Part shown: one piece after another, positions 23,501-30,879 of the stretch
Layout: every line of letters begins with the position of its first letter
Position numbering within the stretch: the stretch's first letter is position 1
Assembly: GCA_035534615.1 (NCBI GenBank)
Contig: DATLRO010000139.1
Span: 1 to 47,574, forward strand
Length of the DNA: 47,574 nt
Source: JAGWRA01 sp035534615
GTDB taxonomy: Bacteria; Acidobacteriota; Vicinamibacteria; Vicinamibacterales; CAVVIG01
Direction of reading: 5' to 3'
The notes under the pieces: generated by a model
The model's database searches: none
What the model was told of the DNA's origin: nothing
Seen by the model: the letters and a program-made list of their open reading frames with translations, nothing else
Program-made: the position numbers and the translations under genes

Positions 23501-24085
23501 GACGTCCCCGCTCACGAGGTACGCGACGCCGAGCGCTCCCTCGTTGTCCGGCGTGTCGTACGCCCGGGCCAGCTTCTCGATGCGGGCCACGGCGATCTGC
23601 ACGTCAGGGTCGAGCTCGCCCGTCGAGGCGCCACGCATCGGCGACGGGGGCGGTCCGTACGCGAAGCCGCCAGTCAGCCGTGGCTCGACCGGCCGATGGT
23701 CGCCGACCGCGGCGACGAGCGCGGCGAGCACCGGCCGCGCGTTCGGGCCGGCGGCGACAGGCATCTTCACCACCCAGACGGCCAGCACGAGCACCGCGGC
23801 CGCCACCAGCACCGATGCGGCCACCGCCCACACCGCGCGCCGGTTCCGGGGTGCTGCCGCAGGCTGCTTCAGCGCCACGCCGGCCTCACGAAACCTCGCC
23901 GTTTCGGCCACGATCTCCCGGCAGTCGGCGCACCGTGTCAGGTGCGCCTCGACCGCCGCCCGGTCCGTCGCCGCCAGCGTCCCGTCGATGTACGCCGCAA
24001 GCGCCTCCTCGTCCGGGCACGCGTCGGGCCGACCGACGCGCACCCGGTCGACCGGCCCGCGCGTGCCGTCGTGGTCAGTCACCAA
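20594..24085 (-). CDS. Zinc-finger anti-sigma / TM / TPR / CHAT protease fusion
   Basis: A 1163-residue protein. Residues 22-56 form an anti-sigma zinc finger (zf-HC2): C23, then HLTRCADC with H48, C52 and C55. One transmembrane span follows at about 83-106 (VWAVAASVLVAAAVLVLAVW). TPR units begin with the GALGVAYLVSGDVDKAVDAL type, and a long TPR-like helical region runs to about residue 800. The C-terminal CHAT domain includes LLIVPAGPLGHLPFAALVD, VVHFAGHA (catalytic His near 997), LVVLAACRSADG (catalytic Cys near 1046) and VASLWDVDD, so the dyad is intact. The start overlaps the sigma gene end by 11 bases. The N-terminus probably holds the sigma factor at the membrane, with the TPR/CHAT part on the other side or folded back. 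A signal could trigger CHAT cleavage of itself or of a partner. Confidence 0.9.
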   Translation of the reverse strand: MVTDHDGTRGPVDRVRVGRPDACPDEEALAAYIDGTLAATDRAAVEAHLTRCADCREIVAETARFREAGVALKQPAAAPRNRRAVWAVAASVLVAAAVLVLAVWVVKMPVAAGPNARPVLAALVAAVGDHRPVEPRLTGGFAYGPPPSPMRGASTGELDPDVQIAVARIEKLARAYDTPDNEGALGVAYLVSGDVDKAVDALEDAVGRQPGNGDLQSDLAAAYLVRARRLGRAEDYPKALAAAERAIKADPSLIEAWFNRALALEDLSLTDEAKHAWRDYLKHDARSKWADEARRRLKTLDAGGQVGAWRTERRTLLAALDAGDRGRVEAIVRRLGQQTRELVENDLLPAWANRVLAGHRRRAAQALVRAERLAVAVADVHHDRLPLDAVRAVERAGRVPARCLELARAHKAFQEGQELYANDQLVASERRFAAAEAGFASTGSPFVEWARYWLAVGVYHEGDHPRALAELVPLGRRARAAGYLNLEGRVDWLAGLIHALDGDLGGSLVSYRHAAAEFSRTGEVDHGAMLRILFAETYDLVGEPEQAWTQRRKALAQLAASHDARLRYVLYESASQACLRDSLPEAALHFQNALVAEVRKWGPPTVQMQAFLHRAQIERRLGRPSQAADDLGKAAQALKRVDDRTMAAPLQVDLLIERAALASTGDPSAAIRDLSRGIVLARAVGEGYRISALYLAEGRAFAGMHDRHAAEQALLDGIRVFEGDPAHLHDVDMRASYLNGSWGLFGDLIALESAAGRGDEALSVAELGRARPGSGRSLAWARQQIDALTRDLPADAAVLYYATLNDRLLGWVITRNGRRMFEEPVGQSRLAQLVTRVVRAIRARKGGDSSRAATTSLYDDLIRPAADQLRDADRLIIVPAGPLGHLPFAALVDPGTGRFLVQQRAIQFVPSAAALVRTIDDHRGAPLAPPFKVLAVGNPAFDRAVFPDLPALPGAADEVAAIRRVFPNADRLVGAAATKSAFLREAGRYQVVHFAGHAIVNPLHPAFSRLLFAPDPGSNADDGVVLGRDVERMRFPATRLVVLAACRSADGATYQGQRVLGLAGSWLSAGVPTVVASLWDVDDAASRDLFAAFYPVLRAVGDPVVALRQAQLAMLHSGRAADRRPAAWAGAVVFGGGVPQRAAHPALAVSSPTSSRKTFARGE

Positions 24086-24914
24086 GTCGCGCTCCTTCTG
24101 ACATAGACGGACGCCGAGTGGCTGCGTCCCCGTGCCCGGCGGGGCCGGACGGCCACTCGACCTGGCCGATCAGCTCCACCACGTCCCGGGCGTCGAACCC
24201 ATTGGCCTCCAGCGCGCGCCGCAAGTCGCGCAGCAGCCGGTCGATCCGCCGGTACAACGCCTTCTGATCGAGATGCATCGCGCCGGCCGTCTGCGCCACC
24301 GACAGGCCGTGCTCGAAGCGCATCTGCAGAATCAACCGGTCCTGCGGGTCGCGCTCGGACAGCGCCCGGTCGAGCGCTTCCCGGAGGCGGCGCATCAGCT
24401 CCTGCTGCTCGGCCTGCAGCACGCCGCGCTCGACGTCAGAGGCCGCCCCGGGCACTTCGTCCAGCGCTTCCTCGCCCACGAAGCGGCGCCTGTTCCGGAC
24501 GGGAAGCTGCAGGGAAAGCGCAGACAGGTCGGCACGCGTCAGGGCAACGTCCCGGTGCGTCTTCAGGACCTCACAGGCTTCGTCGAAGGTCAGGCCGTCC
24601 CGTACGAGCAGCGTTTCCAGATGCACGGCAACCGGTCCGGCCCGCCGGGCCTCCGCGGACGGGCGCCACTTGCCCCACAAGGCAACCCGGTAGTCGAGAA
24701 GCAGGCGCTGGATGACGACGGTGAGGTAGGTCTGGAGGCTGCTGCGGTGCTGAAAGCGACGGAGTACGTCGTAGTCGTTTTCGATGAGTTTCAGGCGGAC
24801 GATCGACCCGAACTCCTCGGCCTCGTCGGCCGTGAGGCGCCGGCGCCGGGCGACGAACGCAATGACCCGGTCGATGAGCTCGATCTGAGACAGAAAGAGC
24901 TGTTCGTAATCCAT
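24075..24914 (-). CDS. Sigma-70 family (ECF-like) RNA polymerase sigma factor
   Basis: A 279-residue protein. Region 2 is visible at residues about 28-75 (EFGSIVRLKLIENDYDVL, HRSSLQTYLTVVIQRLLLDY). Region 4 lies at about 190-235 (RDPQDRLILQMRFEHGLSV, AQTAGAMHLDQKALYRRIDR). The linker between them is longer than in compact ECF factors, and there is a Ser/Gly-rich tail. It overlaps the zinc-finger/CHAT gene, the classic arrangement of a sigma factor with its cognate anti-sigma factor. Region 2.1 at the N-terminus (LFLSQIELIDRVIAFVARR) would face the inhibitor. Target promoters are unknown; autoregulation is likely but no motif is clear in 24915-25071. Confidence 0.9.
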   Translation of the reverse strand: MDYEQLFLSQIELIDRVIAFVARRRRLTADEAEEFGSIVRLKLIENDYDVLRRFQHRSSLQTYLTVVIQRLLLDYRVALWGKWRPSAEARRAGPVAVHLETLLVRDGLTFDEACEVLKTHRDVALTRADLSALSLQLPVRNRRRFVGEEALDEVPGAASDVERGVLQAEQQELMRRLREALDRALSERDPQDRLILQMRFEHGLSVAQTAGAMHLDQKALYRRIDRLLRDLRRALEANGFDARDVVELIGQVEWPSGPAGHGDAATRRPSMSEGARLGD

Positions 24915-25071
24915 GGACCCTGCCGGGGTTGACGTCGGGCGTCGAGAGGATATGTCAGAGTGCGGGGCAGGGAAACAGAATTGTGATCGCGTTTGCGTGA
25001 CTTATTGGCCCCGCCCACGACCTCATCAGTTGATATAAGGAGCGATCGAAGAATGAGGGTGATGCGGGGCC

Positions 25072-25278
25072 TTACAGTCTCGAACTCTTCGGCCCGCGCA
25101 GTACTCTCGCCGGCAGCAGCAGGGTGGCCTTCAGCAGTTCGAACACGCCTTCGACGGCGATCCCCAGCAGCCGGAGCGGCAGGAGCAGCAGCCAGACGAA
25201 CGGATAGAGCACGAGCGCCAGCAGCGCCAGCGGCCAGCAGAGCACCAGCAGGATCAGCCAGAGCAGGAACTTCAGCAT
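25072..25278 (-). CDS. Short hydrophobic membrane protein
   Basis: A 68-residue protein starting MLKFLLWLILLVLCWPLALL, then LYPFVWLLLLPLRLLGI, a GVFELLKATLLLPARVLRG helix and a basic end. It probably has two membrane spans, or one long one plus an amphipathic helix. Similar short proteins (MLKF..W..LLVLCWPLALLAL) recur across Acidobacteriota and Proteobacteria and are uncharacterised. I chose ATG 25278 because the upstream 10 residues are Gly/Ala/Arg filler. No strong ribosome binding site is seen. Confidence 0.6.
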   Translation of the reverse strand: MLKFLLWLILLVLCWPLALLALVLYPFVWLLLLPLRLLGIAVEGVFELLKATLLLPARVLRGPKSSRL

Positions 25279-25371
25279 GAGAGAAGGGCGGGCGCCGGCC
25301 GTCGGCACCGTCTGCTCCCATCATAGTGGGAATCGGACCCGCCACGAGCTGATTCTCCTGCTGCCGGCCTC

Positions 25372-26157
25372 CTACCGCCCCTCCCACCGCGGTTTCCGTT
25401 TCGCCAGGAACGCCTCCACTCCTTCGTGGAAATCGGCGCTCGTGTAGCACCGCTCGACGAGGTCGCGATCGGCGCCGGGCGGCAGCCGCCGGGCCGCCAT
25501 CAGACGGCGGTTCAGCTCCTTGGTGACGAGGATCGTCAGCGGCGCGTTCGCCGCGATCTGCGTCGCGAGTTCGTGCACCGCGCCGTCGATGTCGGCCGCC
25601 GGCACGATCCGGTTCACCAGCCCGAGCGCCAGCGCCTCGGCCGCATCCACGAAGCGGCCGGTGAACAGCAGTTCCTTCGCCCGCGCCGGCCCGACGACGT
25701 CCACCAGCCGGCTGTAGGTCGTGCCGGCCAGACAATTGCCGAGCGTGCGGGCGATCGGAATGCCGAAGGTCGACTCGGGCGTCGCCACGCGCAGGTCGCA
25801 CGTCAGCGCGATCACGCTGCCGCCGCCGGCGGCCACCCCCTCCACCTGCGCGATCGTCGGCTTCGTCACCCGCTCCAGCCGGTCGAGCAGCTGCGCGATC
25901 CGCTCCTCGTAGCGGATCGCATCCGCCGGCTCCCGGAACTCGCGGAACTGGCTGATGTCGGTCCCGGCGACGAACGCCTTGCCGCCCGCGCCGCGCAGCA
26001 CGAGCACCCGCACGCCCGCATCCTCGTCCACGCGGTCGCACGCGTCGGCCAGTGCCTGATACATCTCCCACGTCATCGCGTTGCGGGCGTCGGGCCGGTT
26101 GAACGTCAGGATCGCGAGCGCGCCCTGCGTCTCGTAGATGGTGTGCGCGGTGGACAA
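25372..26157 (-). CDS. Enoyl-CoA hydratase/isomerase (crotonase) family protein
   Basis: A 261-residue protein of normal length. It has LAILTFNRPDARNAM at the N-terminus, the first oxyanion-hole segment (KAFVAGTDISQF) and the second (VEGVAAGGGSVIALTCDLRVA). TFGIPIARTLGNCLAG and RAKELLFTGRFVDAAEALALG follow, and it ends with the usual FLAKRKPRW. The start is TTG 26157, 7 bases after GAGGAG; no ATG or GTG in frame is closer to the conserved domain. It lies divergent to the CaiB/BaiF gene, suggesting a shared acyl-CoA pathway. The active-site Glu pair of true hydratases is not obvious, so isomerase, lyase or racemase-type activity is also possible. Confidence 0.9.
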   Translation of the reverse strand: MSTAHTIYETQGALAILTFNRPDARNAMTWEMYQALADACDRVDEDAGVRVLVLRGAGGKAFVAGTDISQFREFREPADAIRYEERIAQLLDRLERVTKPTIAQVEGVAAGGGSVIALTCDLRVATPESTFGIPIARTLGNCLAGTTYSRLVDVVGPARAKELLFTGRFVDAAEALALGLVNRIVPAADIDGAVHELATQIAANAPLTILVTKELNRRLMAARRLPPGADRDLVERCYTSADFHEGVEAFLAKRKPRWEGR

Positions 26158-26267
26158 GACGGGTCTCCTCGGGTACAAGACGGGTGGACGGAGTGCCTGT
26201 GGCCCGCGCCCCTTCGATGGCGCCCGGGGTCGTGCCCCGGGGCCCCCGGACGGGGCGAGGCTCTTCA

Positions 26268-26357
26268 TCGTCATGCCCGCGGAAGCGGGCATCCAGCCAG
26301 CCGGCATCGCGGAGGCCAGGCGGCTCGACTGGATCCCCGTTTTCGCGGGGACGACGG
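26268..26357. repeat. Dispersed palindromic repeat of the CCCGCG-GGCATCCAG type
   Basis: CGTCATGCCCGCGGAAGCGG starting at 26269 and continuing into GCATCCAG is mirrored by CTGGATCCCCGTTTTCGCGG (26329 on), which continues into GGACGACG. Each arm is itself a small hairpin. This is the arrangement of a very widespread bacterial intergenic repeat whose translations read like AEAGIQ or WIPAFAGMT. It fills the divergent gap 26158-26403. A GGGGCCCCC-rich hairpin (about 26224-26250) precedes it. Confidence 0.7.
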
Positions 26358-26403
26358 GTCTTCGACTCGCGCGACCGGCCACAGGGAGCCAGTCGGACTC
26401 AGC

Positions 26404-27612
26404 ATGATGATGCGGGATCAGTCTTCCACCCGGTCCGCCCTCGGCGGCCTCCGCGTCCTCGACGTCACGCAGGTCATGGCCGGCCCGTTCTGCAGCATGA
26501 TGCTCGCGGACCTCGGCGCCGACGTGATCAAAGTCGAGGCGCCGGGCGGTGATTCGACCCGTCAGATGGCCGGGGCGGTCGGCACCGACAGCCCGGCCTT
26601 CAACGCCGTCAACCGCGGCAAGCGGAGCCTCGTCCTCGACCTGAAGACCGACGGCGGGCGCGACGTCTTCCGCCGGCTCGCCGGTCTGTCCGATATTCTC
26701 GTCGAGAACTACCGGCCGGGCGTCATGGCCGGCTTCGGCCTCGACTACCCCACCCTGTCGGCCGCCAACCCGCGGCTGATCTACGCCTCGGTCTCCGGCT
26801 ACGGTCAGACCGGCCCCGACCGCCTGAAAGGCGGCCTGGATCTCATCGCCCAGGGGGTCTCCGGCATCATGTCGATCACCGGCGAGCCGGGCCGGCCGCC
26901 GGTGAAGGCCGGCGTGCCGCTGACCGACCTCGGCGCGGGGCTGTTCGCGCTCGTCGGCATCCTGGCCGCGCTGGAGGCCCGCCATCGCACCGGGCTGGGC
27001 CAGCACGTCGACTCGTCCCTGGTCGACGCCGGCGTCGCGCTGTCGGTCTGGGAGGCGACCGAATATTTTGCCGAGGGCCGGAACCCGGCCCCCATGGGGT
27101 CCGCGCATCGTCTCCACGCGCCGTATCAGGCGTTCCGCTGCGCCGACGGATACATCACGATCGGCGCGGCGACCGACCGCCTGTTTCCCCGGCTGTGCGA
27201 CGTGCTCGGCCACCCTGACTGGGTCACGGTGCCGGAGTTCGCCGACACGCCTGCCCGCGTGCGCCACCGCGCCGCGCTCGCCGAACGGATCGAAGCGGTC
27301 ACCGCGCAGCAGACGCGCGCGCACTGGCTGGCGCGGCTCGAGGCGAGCGGCGTCCCCTGCGGGCCGCTGAACGACTACGCGCAGGTCTTCGCCGACCCGC
27401 AGATCGTGGCGCGCGACATGGTGGTCGACGTCGATCACCCGACGCTCGGCCATCTGCGCACGCTCGGCTCCCCCATCAAGCTGAGCGCCACCCCGCCCGA
27501 CGTCCGGCGCTGCGCGCCGCGGCTCGGCGAGCACACCGACGCCATCCTGCAGGAGCTCGGGTTCAGCGCCGGCGGGATCGCCGCGCTGCGGGCCGCCGGC
27601 GCCGTCCGCTGA
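26404..27612 (+). CDS. CaiB/BaiF family (class III) CoA-transferase
   Basis: A 402-residue protein, normal for the family. It begins with GLRVLDVTQVMAGPFC and LADLGADVIKVEAPGGD, then NRGKRSLVLDLK, ENYRPGVM, YASVSGYGQTGP, and GVPLTDLGAGLFALVG with the catalytic Asp near 175. The second half has AEGRNPAPMGSAHR, APYQAFRCADGYI, and GVPCGPLNDYAQVF. These enzymes move CoA between organic acids through aspartyl-CoA thioester intermediates; the substrate pair cannot be told. There are three consecutive ATG codons at 26404; the first is taken. The divergent crotonase may act in the same pathway. Confidence 0.92.
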   Translation: MMMRDQSSTRSALGGLRVLDVTQVMAGPFCSMMLADLGADVIKVEAPGGDSTRQMAGAVGTDSPAFNAVNRGKRSLVLDLKTDGGRDVFRRLAGLSDILVENYRPGVMAGFGLDYPTLSAANPRLIYASVSGYGQTGPDRLKGGLDLIAQGVSGIMSITGEPGRPPVKAGVPLTDLGAGLFALVGILAALEARHRTGLGQHVDSSLVDAGVALSVWEATEYFAEGRNPAPMGSAHRLHAPYQAFRCADGYITIGAATDRLFPRLCDVLGHPDWVTVPEFADTPARVRHRAALAERIEAVTAQQTRAHWLARLEASGVPCGPLNDYAQVFADPQIVARDMVVDVDHPTLGHLRTLGSPIKLSATPPDVRRCAPRLGEHTDAILQELGFSAGGIAALRAAGAVR

Positions 27613-27625
27613 CGTCCACCCGCGA

Positions 27626-29062
27626 TCAGCGCGCGCCGTCCGCTTCCGCGAGCGCGGGCCACTTCGGCGCGACGCCCGCCGCCTGCTCGAACGCGTACGC
27701 CATCTGCAGCAGTCCCCACTCGTCACGGTGCCGGCCGACGATCTGCAGCCCGACCGGCAGCCCCCCGGGCGTGAAGCCGCACGGCACGGAGATCGCCGGA
27801 TTGCTCACGATCGAGATGTAGTAGCACGAGCGCAGCCAGTCGATGTAGTCGCGCAGCGGCGTCCCTTCGATGTCGGTGACGTACGGCTGCGTCGCGTCGA
27901 ACGGCGGGGCCTGCGTCACCGGCAGCACGAAGAACTCGTAGCGCTCCATGAACCGTCGCATCCGGTGATACAGCTCCGTCCGGCGGGCCTCGGCCTGGCC
28001 GATCTCGACCGCCGTCAGCCGGTCGCCCCGATCGACTTCGGCGACCACCGCCTCCTTCACGACCGACCGGTTCGGCTTCACGATGTCGCCGAGTCCGGCC
28101 GAAAACGCGAGCGCGCGCACGGTCCGGAACACCTCGTCCGCGCCGCCGAAATCCGGCTCCGCCTCCTCGACGACGCAGCCGAGCGCTTCGAACACCCGGC
28201 GTTGCGCGTTCACGGCCTGCCTGATGCGCGAATCGACCAGCACGCCGCCCAGATCCGTCCACCAGGCGACACGCACGCCCGTCAGATCCCGCCCGAGCGG
28301 CGCCGCATAGCGCCGCGGATCGTCGTTCAGCGCGATCGGCGAGCGCGGGTCCGGACCGGCGATGGCCGACAGGAAGAACGCCGCGTCAGCGACGCTCCGC
28401 GCCATCGGTCCGTCGACGCTGAGCGTGGACCAGCCGAGCTTCGCCGGCCAGATCGGCACCCGGCCGGGCGACGTCCTCAACCCGACGACGTTGCAGAAGC
28501 TGGCGGGAACGCGGAGGGATCCGCCCATGTCGCTGCCGTCGGCCAGCGGCAGCATGCCGCACGCCAGCGCGACCGCCGCGCCGCCGCTGCTGCCGCCGCA
28601 CGTCTTCGTCACGTCGTAGGGGTTGACGGTCGTGCCGAACACCGGATTGAACGTCTGCGCGCCGGCGCCGAACTCGGGCGTGTTGGTCTTGCCGATCGTA
28701 ATCGCGCCGGCCGACCGGATCCGCTCCACCAGCAGCGAGTCGCGCGACGGCACGAGGTTCCGGAAGACGGGCGAGCCGAACGTCGTCCGGATGCCGCGCG
28801 TCGGCTGAAGGTCCTTGTGCGCAATCGGCAGCCCATGCAGCGGCCCGGCCGCGCCGCCGCGCGCCAGCCGGTCGTCGGCCTCCCGCGCCTGCGCCATCGC
28901 CTGCTCCGCGACCAGCGTGACAATCGCGTTGACCGTCGGGTTGACGCGCGCAATCTGATCCAGGTGCGCGGCAACCGCCTCCCGCGCGGAAAGCTCTCCT
29001 GCACGGACCAGCCGCGCCATCTCGATCGCGCTCAGCCGGCAGATCTCAGAGGTCGCCGTCAT
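27626..29062 (-). CDS. Amidase signature family enzyme
   Basis: A 478-residue protein. The Ser-cisSer-Lys triad is intact: K83 (GLPIAHKD), S158 in the Gly/Ser-rich loop CGGSSGGAAVALACG, and S182 in SDMGGSLRVPA. Other family segments are KTNTPEFGAGAQTFN, LGWSTLSVDGPMARSVAD, and the C-terminal AISVPCGFTPGGLPVGLQIVG. It hydrolyses an amide of unknown identity. GatA is less likely because no gatC or gatB is adjacent. Its 3' end converges on the CoA-transferase gene with 13 bases between. Confidence 0.92.
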   Translation of the reverse strand: MTATSEICRLSAIEMARLVRAGELSAREAVAAHLDQIARVNPTVNAIVTLVAEQAMAQAREADDRLARGGAAGPLHGLPIAHKDLQPTRGIRTTFGSPVFRNLVPSRDSLLVERIRSAGAITIGKTNTPEFGAGAQTFNPVFGTTVNPYDVTKTCGGSSGGAAVALACGMLPLADGSDMGGSLRVPASFCNVVGLRTSPGRVPIWPAKLGWSTLSVDGPMARSVADAAFFLSAIAGPDPRSPIALNDDPRRYAAPLGRDLTGVRVAWWTDLGGVLVDSRIRQAVNAQRRVFEALGCVVEEAEPDFGGADEVFRTVRALAFSAGLGDIVKPNRSVVKEAVVAEVDRGDRLTAVEIGQAEARRTELYHRMRRFMERYEFFVLPVTQAPPFDATQPYVTDIEGTPLRDYIDWLRSCYYISIVSNPAISVPCGFTPGGLPVGLQIVGRHRDEWGLLQMAYAFEQAAGVAPKWPALAEADGAR

Positions 29063-29139
29063 CGTGCCGGCAATCTATAACGGGCTCGGTGGCCCGTCAA
29101 CGACGCACGAGCCGGGCCGAGTTGGGCCGAGCCAGATTG

Positions 29140-29167
29140 GGCCGAGCTGAAGCTCGGCGCTACGACG
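29140..29167. repeat. Dispersed palindromic repeat, copy 2
   Basis: GGCCGAGCTGAAGCTCGGCG followed by CTACGACGG. It is preceded by two partial GGGCCGAG copies (about 29114 and 29126), as if the left arm had been copied three times. It lies in the otherwise empty gap 29063-29320. Confidence 0.75.
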
Positions 29168-29320
29168 GAGGGGCCATGACGGCGGCACTACGGCCGGTCG
29201 CGAGGCGCGACGCGATGGGGGGCGACGGGCGCGGCGAAAGGGCGCTGGCCCTTTCCGTGGCTGGACGCCGGGCGGATAATGGCCGGAGCGGCCCCCGACG
29301 GGCGCCGCAGGCCGGGATTG

Positions 29321-30742
29321 ATGCCTGTCCTCCGATCCCTCGTCGCCCTGGCGCTGCTGGGCGGCCTGGCGGCTGCCGCGTCACCCGCCGCCGACCCGGC
29401 CCATGATCTGGTCCGGCTCCAGGTCACCCTCAGCACGAATGCCCCCGCCGCGACCCTCACCCTGCACACCGGCACGATTGCCAACGCCTCGGCACAGCAG
29501 ACCGACGGCCCTTCGTCCGTCCAGCTGAGCACCACCCACGACGATCTGGTGCTGCAGGGCAACACCGCGGGACAGAACGCCGGCGCGCAGTTCCAGGCGA
29601 TCGTTGCCGGCATCGGTCCCGACCAGGACGTGACCTGGACGCTGCAGACTCAACTCCCCGGAACGACATCCGGCGAGATCGACAACCTGAACGCCCCGTC
29701 GGCGCCCGCGCTGGTCGACCGCTTTCAGACGAGTCAGGCGACCGACCAGTGGACGACGCCGTCTACCGCGCTTCGAGCCGGTGGGCCGCTGCGCATGCAG
29801 CCGGCCGGTGCCCGCCTGGTCCTCGCAGTCTTCTACCCCTGGTATCTCTCGGAGACCTGGGCCAGCCCGCAGTTCCTCGATCAGCCGCTGGTGCCGTACT
29901 CGACCGAGAACCCGCAGGACGTGGGGCGGGTGCTGGCGCAGGCACAGGGCGCCGGGCTCGACGGCCTCATCGTGTCGTGGCAGGGGGGCGTGACGTGGAG
30001 CGACGAACGGCTGCGGATCGTCCTGGCGCAGGCGGCGCCGCTCGGCCTCAAAATCTCGACCCTGCTCGAAACGGCGGTGGCCAACCCGGCTCTCGACGCG
30101 GCCGAGCCGCCCGATCCGGCGACCGTCCAGGACTGGCTGGCGACGATCACGGACGCCTACGGATCGTCGCCGGCGTACCTGCACCTGACGAACCGGCCGG
30201 TGATCTTCGTCTATGCGGCCAATCTGCTCTCGCCGGCACAGTGGCACACCATTATTTCCGGCCTGCACGCCTCCCGGCGCGATCCGGTCCTCATCCTGGA
30301 CTCCACGAACCGGGCGCTGCTGTCCGACGCCGACGGCGAGTTCATCTACGCATCGGCCGGCTACGACCCGAGCGCGATAGGCCCGTTCGACCAGACGCAG
30401 AGCCTGACGATTCGGACGTTCAACCTTCTCACCACGAACAGCGGCGAGCGGCGGATCTGGCCGGCCACCGTAAGCCCCGGCTACAACGACACGCTCCTGA
30501 CCGACCGGACGACGCACCAGGTGATTCCGCGCGCCGGGGGGGCGCTCTACAACGCCCAGTGGCAGGGGGCGATCTTGGCCAACGCCGACTGGGTGGTGGT
30601 GACCAGCTGGAACGAGTGGTACGAGAACACGGAGATCGAGCCGGGCCGGTTGTTCGGCAGCCAGTATCTCGATCTCACCCGCACCTGGGCCTCGCTGTTC
30701 CATCGCGCATTCCTGTCGCCGCGTCCGCGGCGGGAGCCGTAG
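29321..30742 (+). CDS. GH99-like glycoside hydrolase (endo-mannosidase type), exported
   Basis: A 473-residue protein with a signal peptide (MPVLRSLVALALLGGLAAAA). A beta-rich N-terminal domain (residues about 20-160) precedes the catalytic part, which begins LVLAVFYPWYLSETW. It continues with GAGLDGLIVSWQGG and NRPVIFVYAAN, and ends with ADWVVVTSWNEWYENTEIEP. The FYPWY start and the SWNEWxExxxIEP end are hallmarks of the GH99/GH71-like barrel, in which the Glu pair of the last motif is catalytic. It may act on alpha-mannan or a related surface or plant-fungal polysaccharide. ATG 29321 is chosen because it starts the signal peptide directly. Two tandem dispersed repeats follow. Confidence 0.8.
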   Translation: MPVLRSLVALALLGGLAAAASPAADPAHDLVRLQVTLSTNAPAATLTLHTGTIANASAQQTDGPSSVQLSTTHDDLVLQGNTAGQNAGAQFQAIVAGIGPDQDVTWTLQTQLPGTTSGEIDNLNAPSAPALVDRFQTSQATDQWTTPSTALRAGGPLRMQPAGARLVLAVFYPWYLSETWASPQFLDQPLVPYSTENPQDVGRVLAQAQGAGLDGLIVSWQGGVTWSDERLRIVLAQAAPLGLKISTLLETAVANPALDAAEPPDPATVQDWLATITDAYGSSPAYLHLTNRPVIFVYAANLLSPAQWHTIISGLHASRRDPVLILDSTNRALLSDADGEFIYASAGYDPSAIGPFDQTQSLTIRTFNLLTTNSGERRIWPATVSPGYNDTLLTDRTTHQVIPRAGGALYNAQWQGAILANADWVVVTSWNEWYENTEIEPGRLFGSQYLDLTRTWASLFHRAFLSPRPRREP

Positions 30743-30751
30743 CGGCGTGCA

Positions 30752-30807
30752 GGCCGGGCTGAAGCTCGGCGCTACGGACCGGCCGGGCTGACGCTCGGCG
30801 CTACGAA
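30752..30807. repeat. Dispersed palindromic repeat, tandem copies 3 and 4
   Basis: Two head-to-tail units of about 29 bases: GGCCGGGCTGAAGCTCGGCG... at 30752 and GGCCGGGCTGACGCTCGGCG... at 30781, each followed by CTACG. They differ by a few substitutions, so the duplication is not brand new. Confidence 0.75.
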
Positions 30808-30879
30808 GAAACCGAGCACCGCGCTCCGGCCTGGAAACTCGCCCATATTCGGGCAGACTCACCCCTGAAAGGGGGCGTC

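Noticed and set aside
20594..24085. Reading the CHAT protein as a standard bacterial gasdermin or CRISPR-associated caspase system
   Set aside because: No gasdermin-like pore protein, Cas gene or CRISPR array is in the window. The downstream protein lacks a hydrophobic pore-forming N-terminus, so the link is only by analogy.
27626..29062. GatA subunit of the tRNA amidotransferase
   Set aside because: The amidase triad is shared by the whole signature family; no gatB or gatC is nearby and the C-terminal part fits generic amidases.
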